Origin: Anaeromyces robustus
Taxonomy: Eukaryota; Neocallimastigomycota; Neocallimastigomycetes; Neocallimastigales; Neocallimastigaceae
Direction: 5' to 3'
NCBI GenBank assembly: GCA_002104895.1
Contig: MCFG01000041.1
Location: 211,938 to 275,937, forward strand
DNA length: 64,000 bases
Positions 37,701 through 50,800 of this stretch are shown here, piece after piece. The translations under genes and the position numbers were made by a program. Numbering within the stretch: position 1 is the first letter of the stretch; each line of letters opens with the position of its first letter. The notes under the pieces were generated by a model, which was not told the origin of the DNA, made no database searches, and saw only the letters and a list, made by a program, of their open reading frames with translations.

Positions 37701-38882
37701 ATCAATTATATATTATAATAATATGAATAAATTAATAATAAATAATCATAATAATATCAGAATAAATTAATAATAAATAATAATATTATATTATAATATA
37801 AATATTAATAAAATAAAATATATTATCAAATATTAATAATTTTGTTTCAATTATTATATTTATTATATTTATTATATTTATTATATTTATTAAAATAAAC
37901 TTTTTTTATTTGACATAGTTATTTATTATAATAAACTTTTTTTCATTTCATTTTATTTTTTATAATTAATTATTAATAAATAAAAATATTATTATCTAAC
38001 AGTTATAATTATTATATTATAAAAATTTTACGAATAATTTTTAATCATTTATTATTTATTAGTATTATCATTATTATTATCATTTTGTATTACTATACTT
38101 ATTATCATTTTGTATTACTATAATTATTATTATTATTAATATTATTAAATAATATTTGTTTATAATTATTAATAATAATTATTATTACTCATCACCATTT
38201 ACATCATCCATCTCCGTTATTATTATTATTCTCATCATTTTAATTATTATTATTATTATTATTATTTATAAACAATAATAATGATATTAATGAAATTTAA
38301 TACTTTCTTTTTAATTATATGAAGCATTCTTTTTTTTCTATTTTATAAATAATTATAATTAAAATTTTATATATTTATTAGAATTCTTGTAATAATTCTT
38401 TAAATAATAAATAAGTTTATTATTAAAAGATCATCATATTAAAAATAATTTATTTTTTTATTTTAATAAAAAAGAATTTTGTAAATAATTGGTAAAATAA
38501 AGTTAAATAATATTTAAAAAAAAGTATTTATGAATAAAAATTAATTTAAAGAAGATATATTATAATAATATTGATATTCTGATTATAGAAGATTATACAA
38601 ATGCTTATCATATTCATAACTACGATAGTTATAGATTTATTTTACCAAATATTGAAATTTATTGATTATTGTTGTAGCCTTTGAAAATGAAAATATGAAG
38701 TTTATTAAAGATTTCATACACTGTGAATTTGATAAAATTTTATATTTATAATTATGTAATGTTAGCTAAGAGTTAGTAAGTTATACGCTATATTATTTTT
38801 TTGTTTATATTGTGTATGTTATTTACATGGTGAAGAATTAGAATTTAAATTTATTACAATTACAAATGAGATAGTTTGAATA

Positions 38883-38925
38883 TATAATGAACCTATTGAA
38901 TTATATATTCAATAGGTTCATTATA
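38883..38925. repeat. Perfect 19-bp hairpin
   Basis: Arms 38883-38901 and 38907-38925 are exact reverse complements around ATGAACCTATTGAAT, with a 5-base loop. Confidence 0.95.
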
Positions 38926-39329
38926 AAAAAAAAAATAGTTATTTTTGATTAATAATAGTGAACATATTATTTGTTTTAGAAATTTATATATATATATATA
39001 CAATCGTTATTGTTTATTGTTTAAATATAAATAGTATATAAATAAATTATTGATTACAACAATAATATGTCATTATTCGTATTCATACATCATGTAATTA
39101 TTTTAATAATTCATTATGTTGAAATTAAAGTAATAAAACCATTACTTGTTTTACTATTAGTAATAGAATTACTCGTAGTATTTATAACACGTAGAGGATA
39201 TATTCATCAGATTATAAAATTGGAATTACATCATCTGCTTCATGTGGTTATAGTTGAAATTCATAATTTTGTTGAACTTCATTTCATAAAATTAAATTTA
39301 AATTACATGTATATAATTATATTTTTATG

Positions 39330-39869
39330 ATTTATGGTTGTAATTGAGTACTCGATTGGCACTGATTCGAGACTGGTGTTTGTCCCAAGTTGGTGCCTTG
39401 GGATTATTATAATCGTGGGGACTTTGGGAGTAAGAAAGTATTTGAAGACCGTGTTAATGCATGTAAGGTTTCTATCCTAGGTGTATCATGCTACCACCAT
39501 GATATTTAAAGGCTTTCCATTATATATGTTACCTACTCAACATCATGTACTACATTTCAATTTCATTAGGCTTGATGTGTAGACTCCGGTTAATTCTGTG
39601 TTGGAATTAGGCATGTCTACAGTCCACCATGCCAATAATTACGACCACTGTGAGGAGAAGGTGGTTCCATTCTGATGCTTGTGGTAAAAGAAGACTAAGT
39701 AGAAATGTATAGGAACCATGCTCTAGCAGAATGTAACAGCATAGGTGGAGAGGTGACGTCGAATCAATATGCTATATAGTATCATCCTACAGGTACACTT
39801 GTAGTATACGTATGGAAGACGGTACCCATATATTAGTCTAATAATAATTATTATATTTATGGTTGTAAT
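39330..39869 (+). mobile_element. 510-bp retroposon-like insertion with 15-bp target-site duplication
   Basis: The 15-mer ATTTATGGTTGTAAT occurs exactly at 39330-39344 and 39855-39869. Between them is about 510 bases far richer in GC than anything nearby, without a coding frame, ending in AGTCTAATAATAATTATT, a short AAT-type tail on the + strand. A target duplication of this length plus a simple-repeat 3' tail is the signature of target-primed reverse transcription, so this is a SINE or a 5'-truncated LINE 3' end inserted in + orientation. Internal fold-backs include CCCAAG...CTTGGG (about 39384-39402) and a stem with GTAGAC/GTCTAC outer and TTAATTC/GAATTAG inner arms (about 39579-39620). No tRNA- or 5S-like head was recognised. 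Confidence 0.8.
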
Positions 39870-40131
39870 ACAGATATTTAATATTTAGAAATTATTAAAT
39901 ATTCATATTTATAATTTTCTATTTTATCATTATTTCCTGTATATTTTCCAATATTTTGTTGTACTTCATTTCTTTTTATAAAAATGAATAAAAGTTTAAT
40001 AATATATATATATATATTATACATTTTTATACATGAATTATAATGTATAAGCATTGAATTTTCATTTTTAAATGTATTTTAGTTTATATTTAAAAATATA
40101 TGTTAATAAATTTACTTATATATATTTTACA

Positions 40132-40303
40132 TTATTCATTATTCTAAGTACGTTATACCTTGTATAAAAGTTATATTTATGCATTATATTTATTATTATC
40201 AATGTAATACTAAAACAACAAAATATATATTAAAAATATAATAATTAATATATTTTATTGTATAATAATAAATATAATATAACGTACTTAGAATAATGAA
40301 TAA
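40132..40303. mobile_element. MITE-like element with perfect 26-bp terminal inverted repeats
   Basis: Bases 40132-40157 and 40278-40303 are exact reverse complements containing CTAAGTACGTTATA. They enclose about 120 bases of AT-rich noncoding sequence. Size and structure fit a miniature inverted-repeat transposable element. I could not see a convincing target-site duplication. Confidence 0.72.
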
Positions 40304-40386
40304 AAAAAATATAAAGTTTATTAATTTTTATACCTTTACCTTTTTATTATAATAATATAGTTTTTAATTAACAAAAAAAGCAAATC

Positions 40387-40512
<126 letters not shown>

Positions 40513-41485
40513 TAAAAATTATTTTATTATTTAGTATTTATTAGTAATACTTATAAGAATTTTAAAATAAACATAAAGTGCCAAGAATAATAATATTTTA
40601 TAAAGGAAATAAATGATCAACTTTGAAAAATAAAATATTTTAATTAACAAAAGCAAAAATACTAATCCCTTGTTGGTATATAAAGTAGAATATTTAGAAG
40701 ATGATTAAGATATAAAATTCAAATTATAAATATATATATAATATATTTAATATATTGTTATATACATTATAAATACAATTTCTAGTTATTAATCATTATT
40801 ACAATAGGTTTAGGTCATGAAAAACTAACCATATATATATTAAAATGAAAAACAATTGTTGATTTTTTTTTTCAAATGTAGTGTAAAAAACACTGTTATA
40901 CTCATTTAAAATATAATAGAAAAAAGCAATTAAAAATGAGAATATTGTAGTTGTTATTATTGAAAATAATAATATGGATATATTATAAATATTTATATAT
41001 CCAAAATTTCCAGTATTTATTAGATAACGCTTTTGTGCTATTATGTAAATGGTAATGTAATTATAGATAATTTATAAAATTTATATTTTATTATAATCGA
41101 GATGCTGATTTTAGTTAATACTTATTATTTTTATATGTGCAAAAATACAGATGCTAAATATACTACCATTTTATTTGCTAATATTTTAGTTAACTATAAT
41201 ATACATGTATGTAGTAATTATATATATTTACATAGCATTTTTTATGTATATGATATGATTAATATCCAATTAACATTAGTTAAATCGTTTAGAAAGAAAA
41301 AAGAAAGAAGATATCACAAATTTAATGATATAACTTGTGAAGATTATTGTTGTTATGATAATAATATTTAAAATGGTATTATTGATTGTATTATTAATAA
41401 TAATTGCCAATAAATATTCATTTACTTTTAGTTAAAAAATAATTTATTTTTTGTTATAGTAGTTATAAGAAAACTATAATTATCC

Positions 41486-41921
<436 letters not shown>

Positions 41922-42324
41922 AATGATAATAAAAAGTATTTTAAATATCATATATATATTATGCTATATTTTATATAATTATTGAATTATTAACTTTTTA
42001 TTATTATTATTTATTGAATGATTGTTAATTTTGAGTTACTTTAAGTCTATAATAAATTAAGAAATTCATAATTCATAATTAAAAAAGTAATATATGTATT
42101 CAAAAAACAAACATTTAATGATATTATAAAACTTATAATTATAATATTACTAACTAATTAATTAATTGTAAAAGTAATGATAAACATTATTTTATTATTT
42201 ATTTTGTATTATTATACGATATATATATATATATAACGTATTATATAATACAATAAATTGTAAAAACATGTTATATACTATATTAATTATGTATTATATA
42301 TATTTTATACGATTAAATTTAAAT

Positions 42325-42449
42325 ACATAACGTATATAATATTATATACGTTATGTTATAAAAAATGGTTTAACATGCATGGTAATAATACATTAATACA
42401 TTATGTTAAATACTTTAATACATATTACCACGCATATTAAACCATTTTA
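42325..42449. repeat. Cluster of palindrome and inverted repeat
   Basis: A perfect 32-base palindrome (42325-42356, half-site ACATAACGTATATAAT) abuts a second inverted repeat with roughly 35-base arms (about 42360-42396 and 42414-42449) paired around GGTTTAACATGCATGGTAAT with a few mismatches. Together they would fold into two adjacent stems. Confidence 0.85.
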
Positions 42450-43459
42450 TTTAAGTATGTTTTGCCTATAGTATATTAGTATAAATATATATTATATCTT
42501 TATAATTAGATACGTATTACATTATTACATATGCTTATATGTTACATAAATATATATACATAGCCAATTATTATAATTATTATATTTATTATACATTTAA
42601 AAGTGAGGTTTATATAAGAAATTTAATATTATATGTACTACATTTAAGAATGAAATTTATATAAAAATTTAATATTATATGGACTATATATATTTAAAAG
42701 TGAAGTATATATAATGAATTTAATATTTATATGTATTTAATGTTATATTATTAATATTTCAATATTATATAAGTTAATATTAATATAATTGATATATATA
42801 TTTATATAGTATGATATAATAATAAATGATATTCTATAATACTCAATAGGATAAAATATTCATATAGACCACTTTATTTTTATATTTTTTTTGTTTTTTG
42901 AATAATTCATGAATTGGTTTTAAATTATGAATTATGAATTTCCTTTCAAAATTTTTTATATTACTTCGTAAAGGGAATTTTTATTAACAATTATATAATA
43001 TAAATAATAATAAATCATCAATAATAATAAATAATAAATAATAATAAAAAATAGTAGTTTTGTTCCATTTTAATTTCATTTAATTTTACCAATTTTATAT
43101 AATATTAAAGTGTTGTATGAAAATGTTAAGTATTTATTATTAATATTATTATAAATTTTTCATTATTAAAATTAAAAAAAAAAAAAAAAAAGGGAGAGTA
43201 ATTTTTTACAATTAATGAGTAAATAAATTAAAATTTCTATTTTTTAATTTTTCTATAAAAGATGTTTAAATTTCTATTACGTTTAATATTGTTATTTAAA
43301 ATATATATATATATATTTACATTTAATTAAAAGTGATCTTCAAAGCACTTGTAACTACAATTATTATATATATTATATATATATATATTTAATTTATTTT
43401 ATACATATATTAAAAATTAAAAATTTTTAATTTAATAAAGAAAAGAAGTAAAAAGAAAA

Positions 43460-43476
43460 ATTAATAATAATAATAA

Positions 43477-43512
<36 letters not shown>

Positions 43513-43529
43513 GTAATAATAATAATAAA

Positions 43530-43565
<36 letters not shown>

Positions 43566-43576
43566 GTAATGAATAA

Positions 43577-43620
<44 letters not shown>

Positions 43621-43625
43621 TACTC

Positions 43626-43675
<50 letters not shown>

Positions 43676-43680
43676 TACTC

Positions 43681-43724
<44 letters not shown>

Positions 43725-43789
43725 TACTCATAATAATATGTAATAATAATGAATAATCATTGATAATAATAATAATAATAATAATAATA

Positions 43790-43838
<49 letters not shown>

Positions 43839-43865
43839 TAATTATGATAATAGTAAAATTATTAT
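43460..43865. repeat. Compound AAT array with higher-order structure
   Basis: AAT units are broken at intervals by GAATAAT, AAAGAA and, three times at about 53-base spacing (near 43621, 43676 and 43727), by AAATAATACTCAT. The longer period shows segmental duplication on top of trinucleotide slippage. Confidence 0.9.
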
Positions 43866-44570
43866 TATTCAATTACTAGTTTAAATTAATATAAAAAATT
43901 GTTTTTAGGAGAATATTTTACTGATATTCACATACAAATATATTTCTTTCATAATAATTTAAAAAATACAACATTATTTAGTATTAATAATAATATATAT
44001 AAACTTATAATAAAGTTTTAAATTAATATGTATTTATATCTAAAACATATTCATTTAATATTAATAAAGGTTTTTTTTTTTTTTTTTTTTAAATTTTATT
44101 AGCAATATATAAATATTAATATAAATTAATAGTTAACAATGTATAAAAACCATTACTGATACAAAGTATTTTTTTATATGTATGTACATGTATGTACATT
44201 TGAATAATTAATATTATATATTCAAATTTCAAATATGTTTATAATTTTAAAATCATAATTAACCTTAAAATTTTAAAACTTTAATTAATAATTTTTTTTT
44301 AGAACTTTCTTCTTTTTAAAAAATAAATGTTTTTTTTTATTACATTTAAAATATCCACTTATATAATTTTATTTTATTTTTTAACATATATAATTATATA
44401 TGTAAAATATATTTGAAGTCTAAATCTAAATCCAAATATGAAGAATTATGTTTATAACAAAAATTTTTTAATATTTAAAAGAACAAAATCATTTATTATT
44501 AATATATATATATATAAATAAAGTAAAAAGAAATAATTATATTAAAAACATAAATTTGAAGATAAATATT

Positions 44571-44805
<235 letters not shown>

Positions 44806-46113
44806 AAACCCTAGAATCAATCAATCAATCAATCGATCAATCAATCAATTAATTAATTAATCAGGTAAAAATAAAGTATATAAAAAAATATATTAATCAT
44901 ATCATGGCACATCATATATAAACAATGTGCAAATTAAAATTTTAGTTAAACTTTTTTTTTGAAACTTGTCACTTTTTAAAATATAGTAATAATAACCTGA
45001 TTTTCTGTATTAGGAGCTCAATACCTACAAAATATTAATAAATGACGTTAATTTTATAAATTTTATTGAATTTTTTTATAAAAAATAAGGGGAGATAATA
45101 TTTAATATTTAATAATTAATATTTAAATTAAAAATTTAATTATTAATGTTATATTAAAATTTTTATTCTATTGTTAAAAAATATTAAATATATTTTTTTT
45201 TTAAAATTTAATAAATATTGTTAATATTTTTATAAATTTTATATTGTGTTAATAAATAATAAGCTTTTAATATTTATATTTATTTATTTATTTTACTATT
45301 ATTTATTTATTTTACTTTTACTTAATATTTTACTTTTAGTTAATATTTTAATATTATTAAATATATATATTTTAAAGTTGTAACTGACATCATTATATAT
45401 CATATTTATTATAATAATTATGAATTTTTTAATGATAATTAATATATTTATATATATAAATGTTTTACTTATGGAATAAATGATAAGGGTGACATTATTA
45501 TCACTTCCATTAGAAGTCAGAGTGAAAAACGTTTTAAAAGTTTTAAACTATTGGTTTTTTTTGTAAATTAGATAATGTTATGTGTCAGATTTTTATTTAT
45601 AATATGGAAACAATTTATATTTTAATACCTATTATTCCAATTTTAAGGAATATTTGGTATTTATTAAAAGAATTGTAATTATTACAATATTGCTAAGTAA
45701 TCTTTATATGAAATATGACTACTTTGGGCAACTGCCCTGATTACTATGATAATAAATTGCTACTTCCTTTAATTTTTTAATTAAAGTGTACCATATAATA
45801 AAATTTTTAATATAAAAAATATTATTAAAATCAAAAATAAAATTCTTAATGTAAAAATAATAGTATTAGCAATTGTAATATTATAGTAATAATAATGTAA
45901 AAATATAATATAATATTCAATTATATATATATGTATATTTTATATTTTATATTAAAGTTTATGATTATTAATAAAAAAATAAAAAATATTTAAATAATTT
46001 CTATTTCAAAAAAAAAAAAAAAATAAATAAAAAATTTTTAAATTATTTATGTTTCAAAAAAAATAAATTAATTTCATTTTGAATATTATAATAATTAAAA
46101 TTTTGTACCAAAA

Positions 46114-46177
46114 ATTGAAAATGTAATCCGTAATTAAATATTTTTATTGAAAATGTAATCCGTAATTATATATTTTT
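46114..46177. repeat. 32-bp tandem duplication
   Basis: Two near-identical copies containing TTGAAAATGTAATCCGTAAT, starting 32 bases apart. Confidence 0.93.
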
Positions 46178-46273
46178 TTTATTTTTTTTTTTATTTTCAA
46201 TTAGTTTTATTTTATTATGTTATGATACAATGATATATATTAATAATATATTTAATTAAATGATTTATATTTA

Positions 46274-46381
46274 TAATTAAATATTAATATATGTATAATA
46301 TATAATTTATAATTAAATATTAATATATGTATCATATATAGTTTCTAATTAAATATTAATATATGTATCATATATAATTTA
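46274..46381. repeat. 36-bp tandem repeat, three copies
   Basis: Copies begin at 46274, 46310 and 46346, each starting TAATTAAATATTAATATATG and differing by one to three bases. Confidence 0.93.
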
Positions 46382-47370
46382 TTATTAATAATATCATAAT
46401 TAAAAGTTAAAATAATTAACAATAAGAATAAAAAAAAACAAAAGAAAACTAAAAAAAAAAAAAAATAATAATAATAATAATAATAGTATAATAGTAAATG
46501 AAAAAAAAGAACTAATAATAATTTATATGATATGGAATAGATTCCAAAAAAAAAAAACAAAAACAAAAAAAAAAAAAAAACAAAAGGAATAAACAAAATA
46601 TCAAAAAAAAATAAATAATTAATATATATATAGAATAAAAAAATATTAAAAAATTAGTAAAATTCATAAAATAGTTATAAAATATAAATCAAAATAAATA
46701 TTTATAATTTATGAAAAAATTTATAATTATTAATTTAAGATGGATATCTTGTACAATAAACATTAATAGATAATTCATTATTTTTAATAATTTTTATATT
46801 AATAACATTTTGTTACGATTTATTAAATTAAAAAGATGACATTTAACAATAGGATTTTACTACAGTATTTTAACAATGGAATTTTTTAACAATATTATTA
46901 TGTTTTAAAATATATTAAAAAATGCTTATGATAAAATCTATACTGTAAAGAATTTGATTTTTCTTATTATTCTTATTATTAATTTTTTATATGTATATAA
47001 TTAAAAAAAGAAAAATGTTACCTTTTTTTTCATATATATTTTAGTAAATAATTAAAATAGTATTAATTAAAATTTAATAAATATTGTTAAAGATATATAT
47101 AAAATGTTTTAAATTATTATTAATTTCTTTTTTTTTTTTTAAAGTTATTTAAACTTTATTTATTATAGATTTTATCAGATTAAAAATTTGATCTACAAGT
47201 TTTTTAATTATAAATAATATTAAATAATAAATAGTCATAAAAAATATTATCATATAATTTAATTAATATTATGATATTAATTTATTTTTGTGATATTAAT
47301 TTATTTTTGTGATATTAATATTTAATAATGATTTTCATTAAATTTTATTTTATATATTTATGATGTTATT

Positions 47371-47473
47371 ATAATTTAAAAAAAATTAATTTAAATAAAT
47401 TCATAAAAAAGTAATATTAAATAATAATTATTTTTTCTTATGAATTTATTTAAATTAATTTTTTTTAAATTAT
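47371..47473. repeat. Perfect 36-bp inverted repeat
   Basis: Arms 47371-47406 and 47438-47473 are exact reverse complements, with a 31-base loop. It lies about 400 bases upstream of the large xylanase gene and could be a young fold-back element or part of its 5' flank. Confidence 0.95.
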
Positions 47474-47869
47474 AAAAGAATATGTATTCATTATATGTAT
47501 GATGTACTTTATATTAATTACTATACTACCTTAAAAATTTTAAAGTTACGGTATTTTTATTTTTCATTTTTTTTTTTTGTATTTTAATTAAAAAAAATTT
47601 ATATAAATATGCTTATTTCCTCACTTAAATTTTATCAAATTGAATATTAATAATTATAATAAGTAATTATTTAATATTATTTATTGTAAAAAAAATTTGA
47701 AAATATTTTTTTTTCACTGGTTGAAAAATAATACACACATACAAATAATATTAAAATAATATATTTTATAATTAATAATTTTCGGAAAATAAAGGAAATA
47801 AAAAAAAAGGAAAAAAAAAAAAGGAAAAAGAAAAAAAAAAAAAAAAAAAAAGAAAAGAAAAAAGAAAAT

Positions 47870-50800
47870 ATGAAAATTATACAAATAATATTATCTGTTG
47901 GTGCTGCTTATTTAGTCAGTGCTCAAAGTTCATGTTCTTCTAAAATTACTTCTCAAGGGTACAAATGCTGTGCTAGTAATTGCCAAGTTGTTTATACTGA
48001 TGGTGATGGTGACTGGGGTTATGAAAATGGTGATTGGTGTGGATGTGGTACTAATCAACCATCCACTTCCAAATGTTCATCTAAAATTACTGCTCAAGGT
48101 TACAGTTGTTGTTCTAAATATTGTACTATTGTTTACACTGATAATGATGGTACTTGGGGTTATGAAAATGGTGATTGGTGTGGATGTGGTGACAACACAC
48201 CAACTATTACTGTTACTACTACGACTACTTCTGTTAAACCAACACAAACTCAAAAAGTTGATTTTTGTAGTTCTGCTAGTCATTCTGGTGAAAGTATAAA
48301 GATTACTAATAATAATGTTGGTCAAATTGGAGATGTAGGTTATGAATTATGGTCTGATAGTGGTTATAATAGTGCTACTTTCTATTCTGATGGTTCATTC
48401 TCATGTTCATTCAGTAATGCTAAAGATTACTTATGTCGTTCAGGTCTTTCATTCGATAGTACTCAAACTCATGATCAAATTGGTCATATGTATGCTGACT
48501 TCAAACTTGTTAAACAAAATATTAGAAATGTTGATTATTCTTATATTGGTGTTTACGGTTGGAGTAGAGATCCACTTGTTGAATATTACGTTGTAGATAA
48601 TTGGCTTAGTCAATATCGTCCAGGAGATTGGGTTGGTAATAAGAAACATGGTGATTTCACTATTGATGGTGCTAAATACACTGTTTATGAAAATACTCGT
48701 TATGGTCCATCTATTGATGGTGATACTCAATTTAAACAATATTTCAGTATTCGTCAACAAGCACGTGATTGTGGTACCATTGATATTACAGCTCATTTCC
48801 AACAATGGGAAAAACTTGGTATGAAACTTGGTAAAATGCATGAAGCTAAAGTTTTAGGAGAAGCAGGTAGTAATGGATCAGGTACTAGTGGTACAGCCGA
48901 TTTCCCATATGCTAAAGTCTATATTGGTAGTGGAGGCAACACTGGTGGTAACTCTGGTGGTAATTCTGGTGGTAATACTGGAGGTAATTCTGGTGGTAAC
49001 ACTGGAGGTAATTCTGGTGGTAATTCTGGTGGCAACACTGGTGGTAATAGTGGTAGTGGTAACACTAATTTCTGTAGTTCTGCTAAACACTCTGGTCAAA
49101 GTGTTCAAGAAACAAGTAATAAAGTTGGTCAAATTGGAGATGTAGGTTATGAATTATGGTCTGATAGTGGTTACAATAGTGCTACTTTCTATTCTGATGG
49201 TTCATTCTCATGTTCATTCAATAATGCCAAGGATTACTTATGTCGTTCAGGTCTTTCATTTGATAGTACTAAGACTCATGATCAAATTGGTCATATGTAT
49301 GCTGATTTCAAACTTGTTAAACAAAACATTAGAAATGTTGATTATTCCTATGTTGGTGTTTACGGTTGGAGTAGAGATCCACTTGTTGAATATTATATTG
49401 TAGATAACTGGCTTAGTCAATATCGTCCAGGAGATTGGGTTGGTAATAAGAAACATGGTGATTTCACTATTGATGGTGCTCAATATACTGTTTATGAAAA
49501 TACTCGTTATGGTCCATCTATTGATGGTGATACTCAATTTAAACAATATTTCAGTATTCGTCAACAAGCACGTGATTGTGGTACCATTGATATTACAGCT
49601 CATTTCCAACAATGGGAAAAACTTGGTATGAAACTTGGTAAAATGCATGAAGCTAAAGTTTTAGGAGAAGCAGGTAGTAATGGATCAGGTACTAGTGGTA
49701 CAGCCGATTTCCCATATGCTAAAGTTTATATTGGTAGTGGAGGCAACACTGGTGGTAACTCTGGTGGTAATTCTGGTGGTAACACTGGAGGTAATTCTGG
49801 TGGTAACTCTGGTGGCAACACTGGAGGTAATTCTGGTGGTAACAGTGGTAGTGGTAACACTAATTTCTGTAGTTCTGCTAAACACTCTGGTCAAAGTGTT
49901 CAAGAAACAAGTAATAAAGTTGGTCAAATTGGAGATGTAGGTTATGAATTATGGTCTGATAGTGGTTATAATAGTGCTACTTTCTATTCTGATGGTTCAT
50001 TCTCATGTTCTTTCAATAATGCCAAAGATTACTTATGTCGTTCAGGTCTTTCATTTGATAGTACAAAAACTTATGATCAAATTGGACATATGTATGCTGA
50101 CTTCAAACTTGTTAAACAAAACATTAGAAATGTTGATTATTCCTATGTTGGTGTTTATGGTTGGACTAGAAACCCACTTGTTGAATATTATATTGTAGAT
50201 AACTGGCTTAGTCAATATCGTCCAGGAGATTGGGTTGGTAATAAGAAACATGGTGATTTCACTATTGATGGTGCTCAATATACTGTTTACGAAAATACTC
50301 GTTATGGTCCATCTATTGATGGGGATACTCAATTTAAACAATACTTCAGTATTCGTCAACAAGCACGTGATTGTGGTACCATTGATATTACAGCTCATTT
50401 CCAACAATGGGAAAAACTTGGTATGAAACTTGGTAATATGCATGAAGCTAAAGTATTAGGAGAAGCAGGTAGTAATGGATCAGGTACTAGTGGTACAGCT
50501 GATTTCCCATATGCTAAAGTATATATTGGTAGTGGAGGTAACACTGGAGGTAACTCTGGTGGTAATTCTGGAGGTAATACTTGGGATAATCCATGGGGAG
50601 GTTACACTGGAGGTAATTCTGGTGGTAATAGTGGTAGTAGTAACACTAATTTCTGTAGTTCTGCTAACCATTCTGGTCAAAGTGTTCAAGAAACAAGTAA
50701 TAAGGTTGGTCAAATTGGTAATATTGGTTATGAATTATGGTCTGATAGTGGTTATAATAGTGCTACTTTCTATTCTGATGGTTCATTCTCATGTTCTTTC

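Larger units (their letters stand above)
33791..39329. other. Gene-free AT-rich region
   Basis: No supported gene over about 5.5 kb. It holds many ATT/AAT short arrays, a fold-back with about 28-base arms (34685-34764), two diverged copies of a segment starting TTTCCATATTAAAT (about 34858-34970 and 35225-35335), a 24-base tandem repeat containing TTTTGTATTACTATA (about 38084-38125) and a perfect hairpin (38883-38925). The frame at 39067-39330 is a hydrophobic low-information translation. At 38668-38745 the + strand reads an ankyrin-like stretch (AFENENMKFIKDFIH) without an intact gene. Confidence 0.7.

Noticed and set aside
39067-39330. 87-codon hydrophobic open frame
   Set aside because: Composition is Ile/Leu/Val/His-rich as expected from AT-rich DNA, with no motif and no upstream gene signals.
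41102-41371. 89-codon open frame
   Set aside because: No recognisable domain and composition typical of random AT-rich sequence; at best a relic.
43427-43872. Poly-Tyr, poly-Leu and poly-Ile open frames
   Set aside because: Translations of the AAT array; likewise 58930-59288 over the ATT array.
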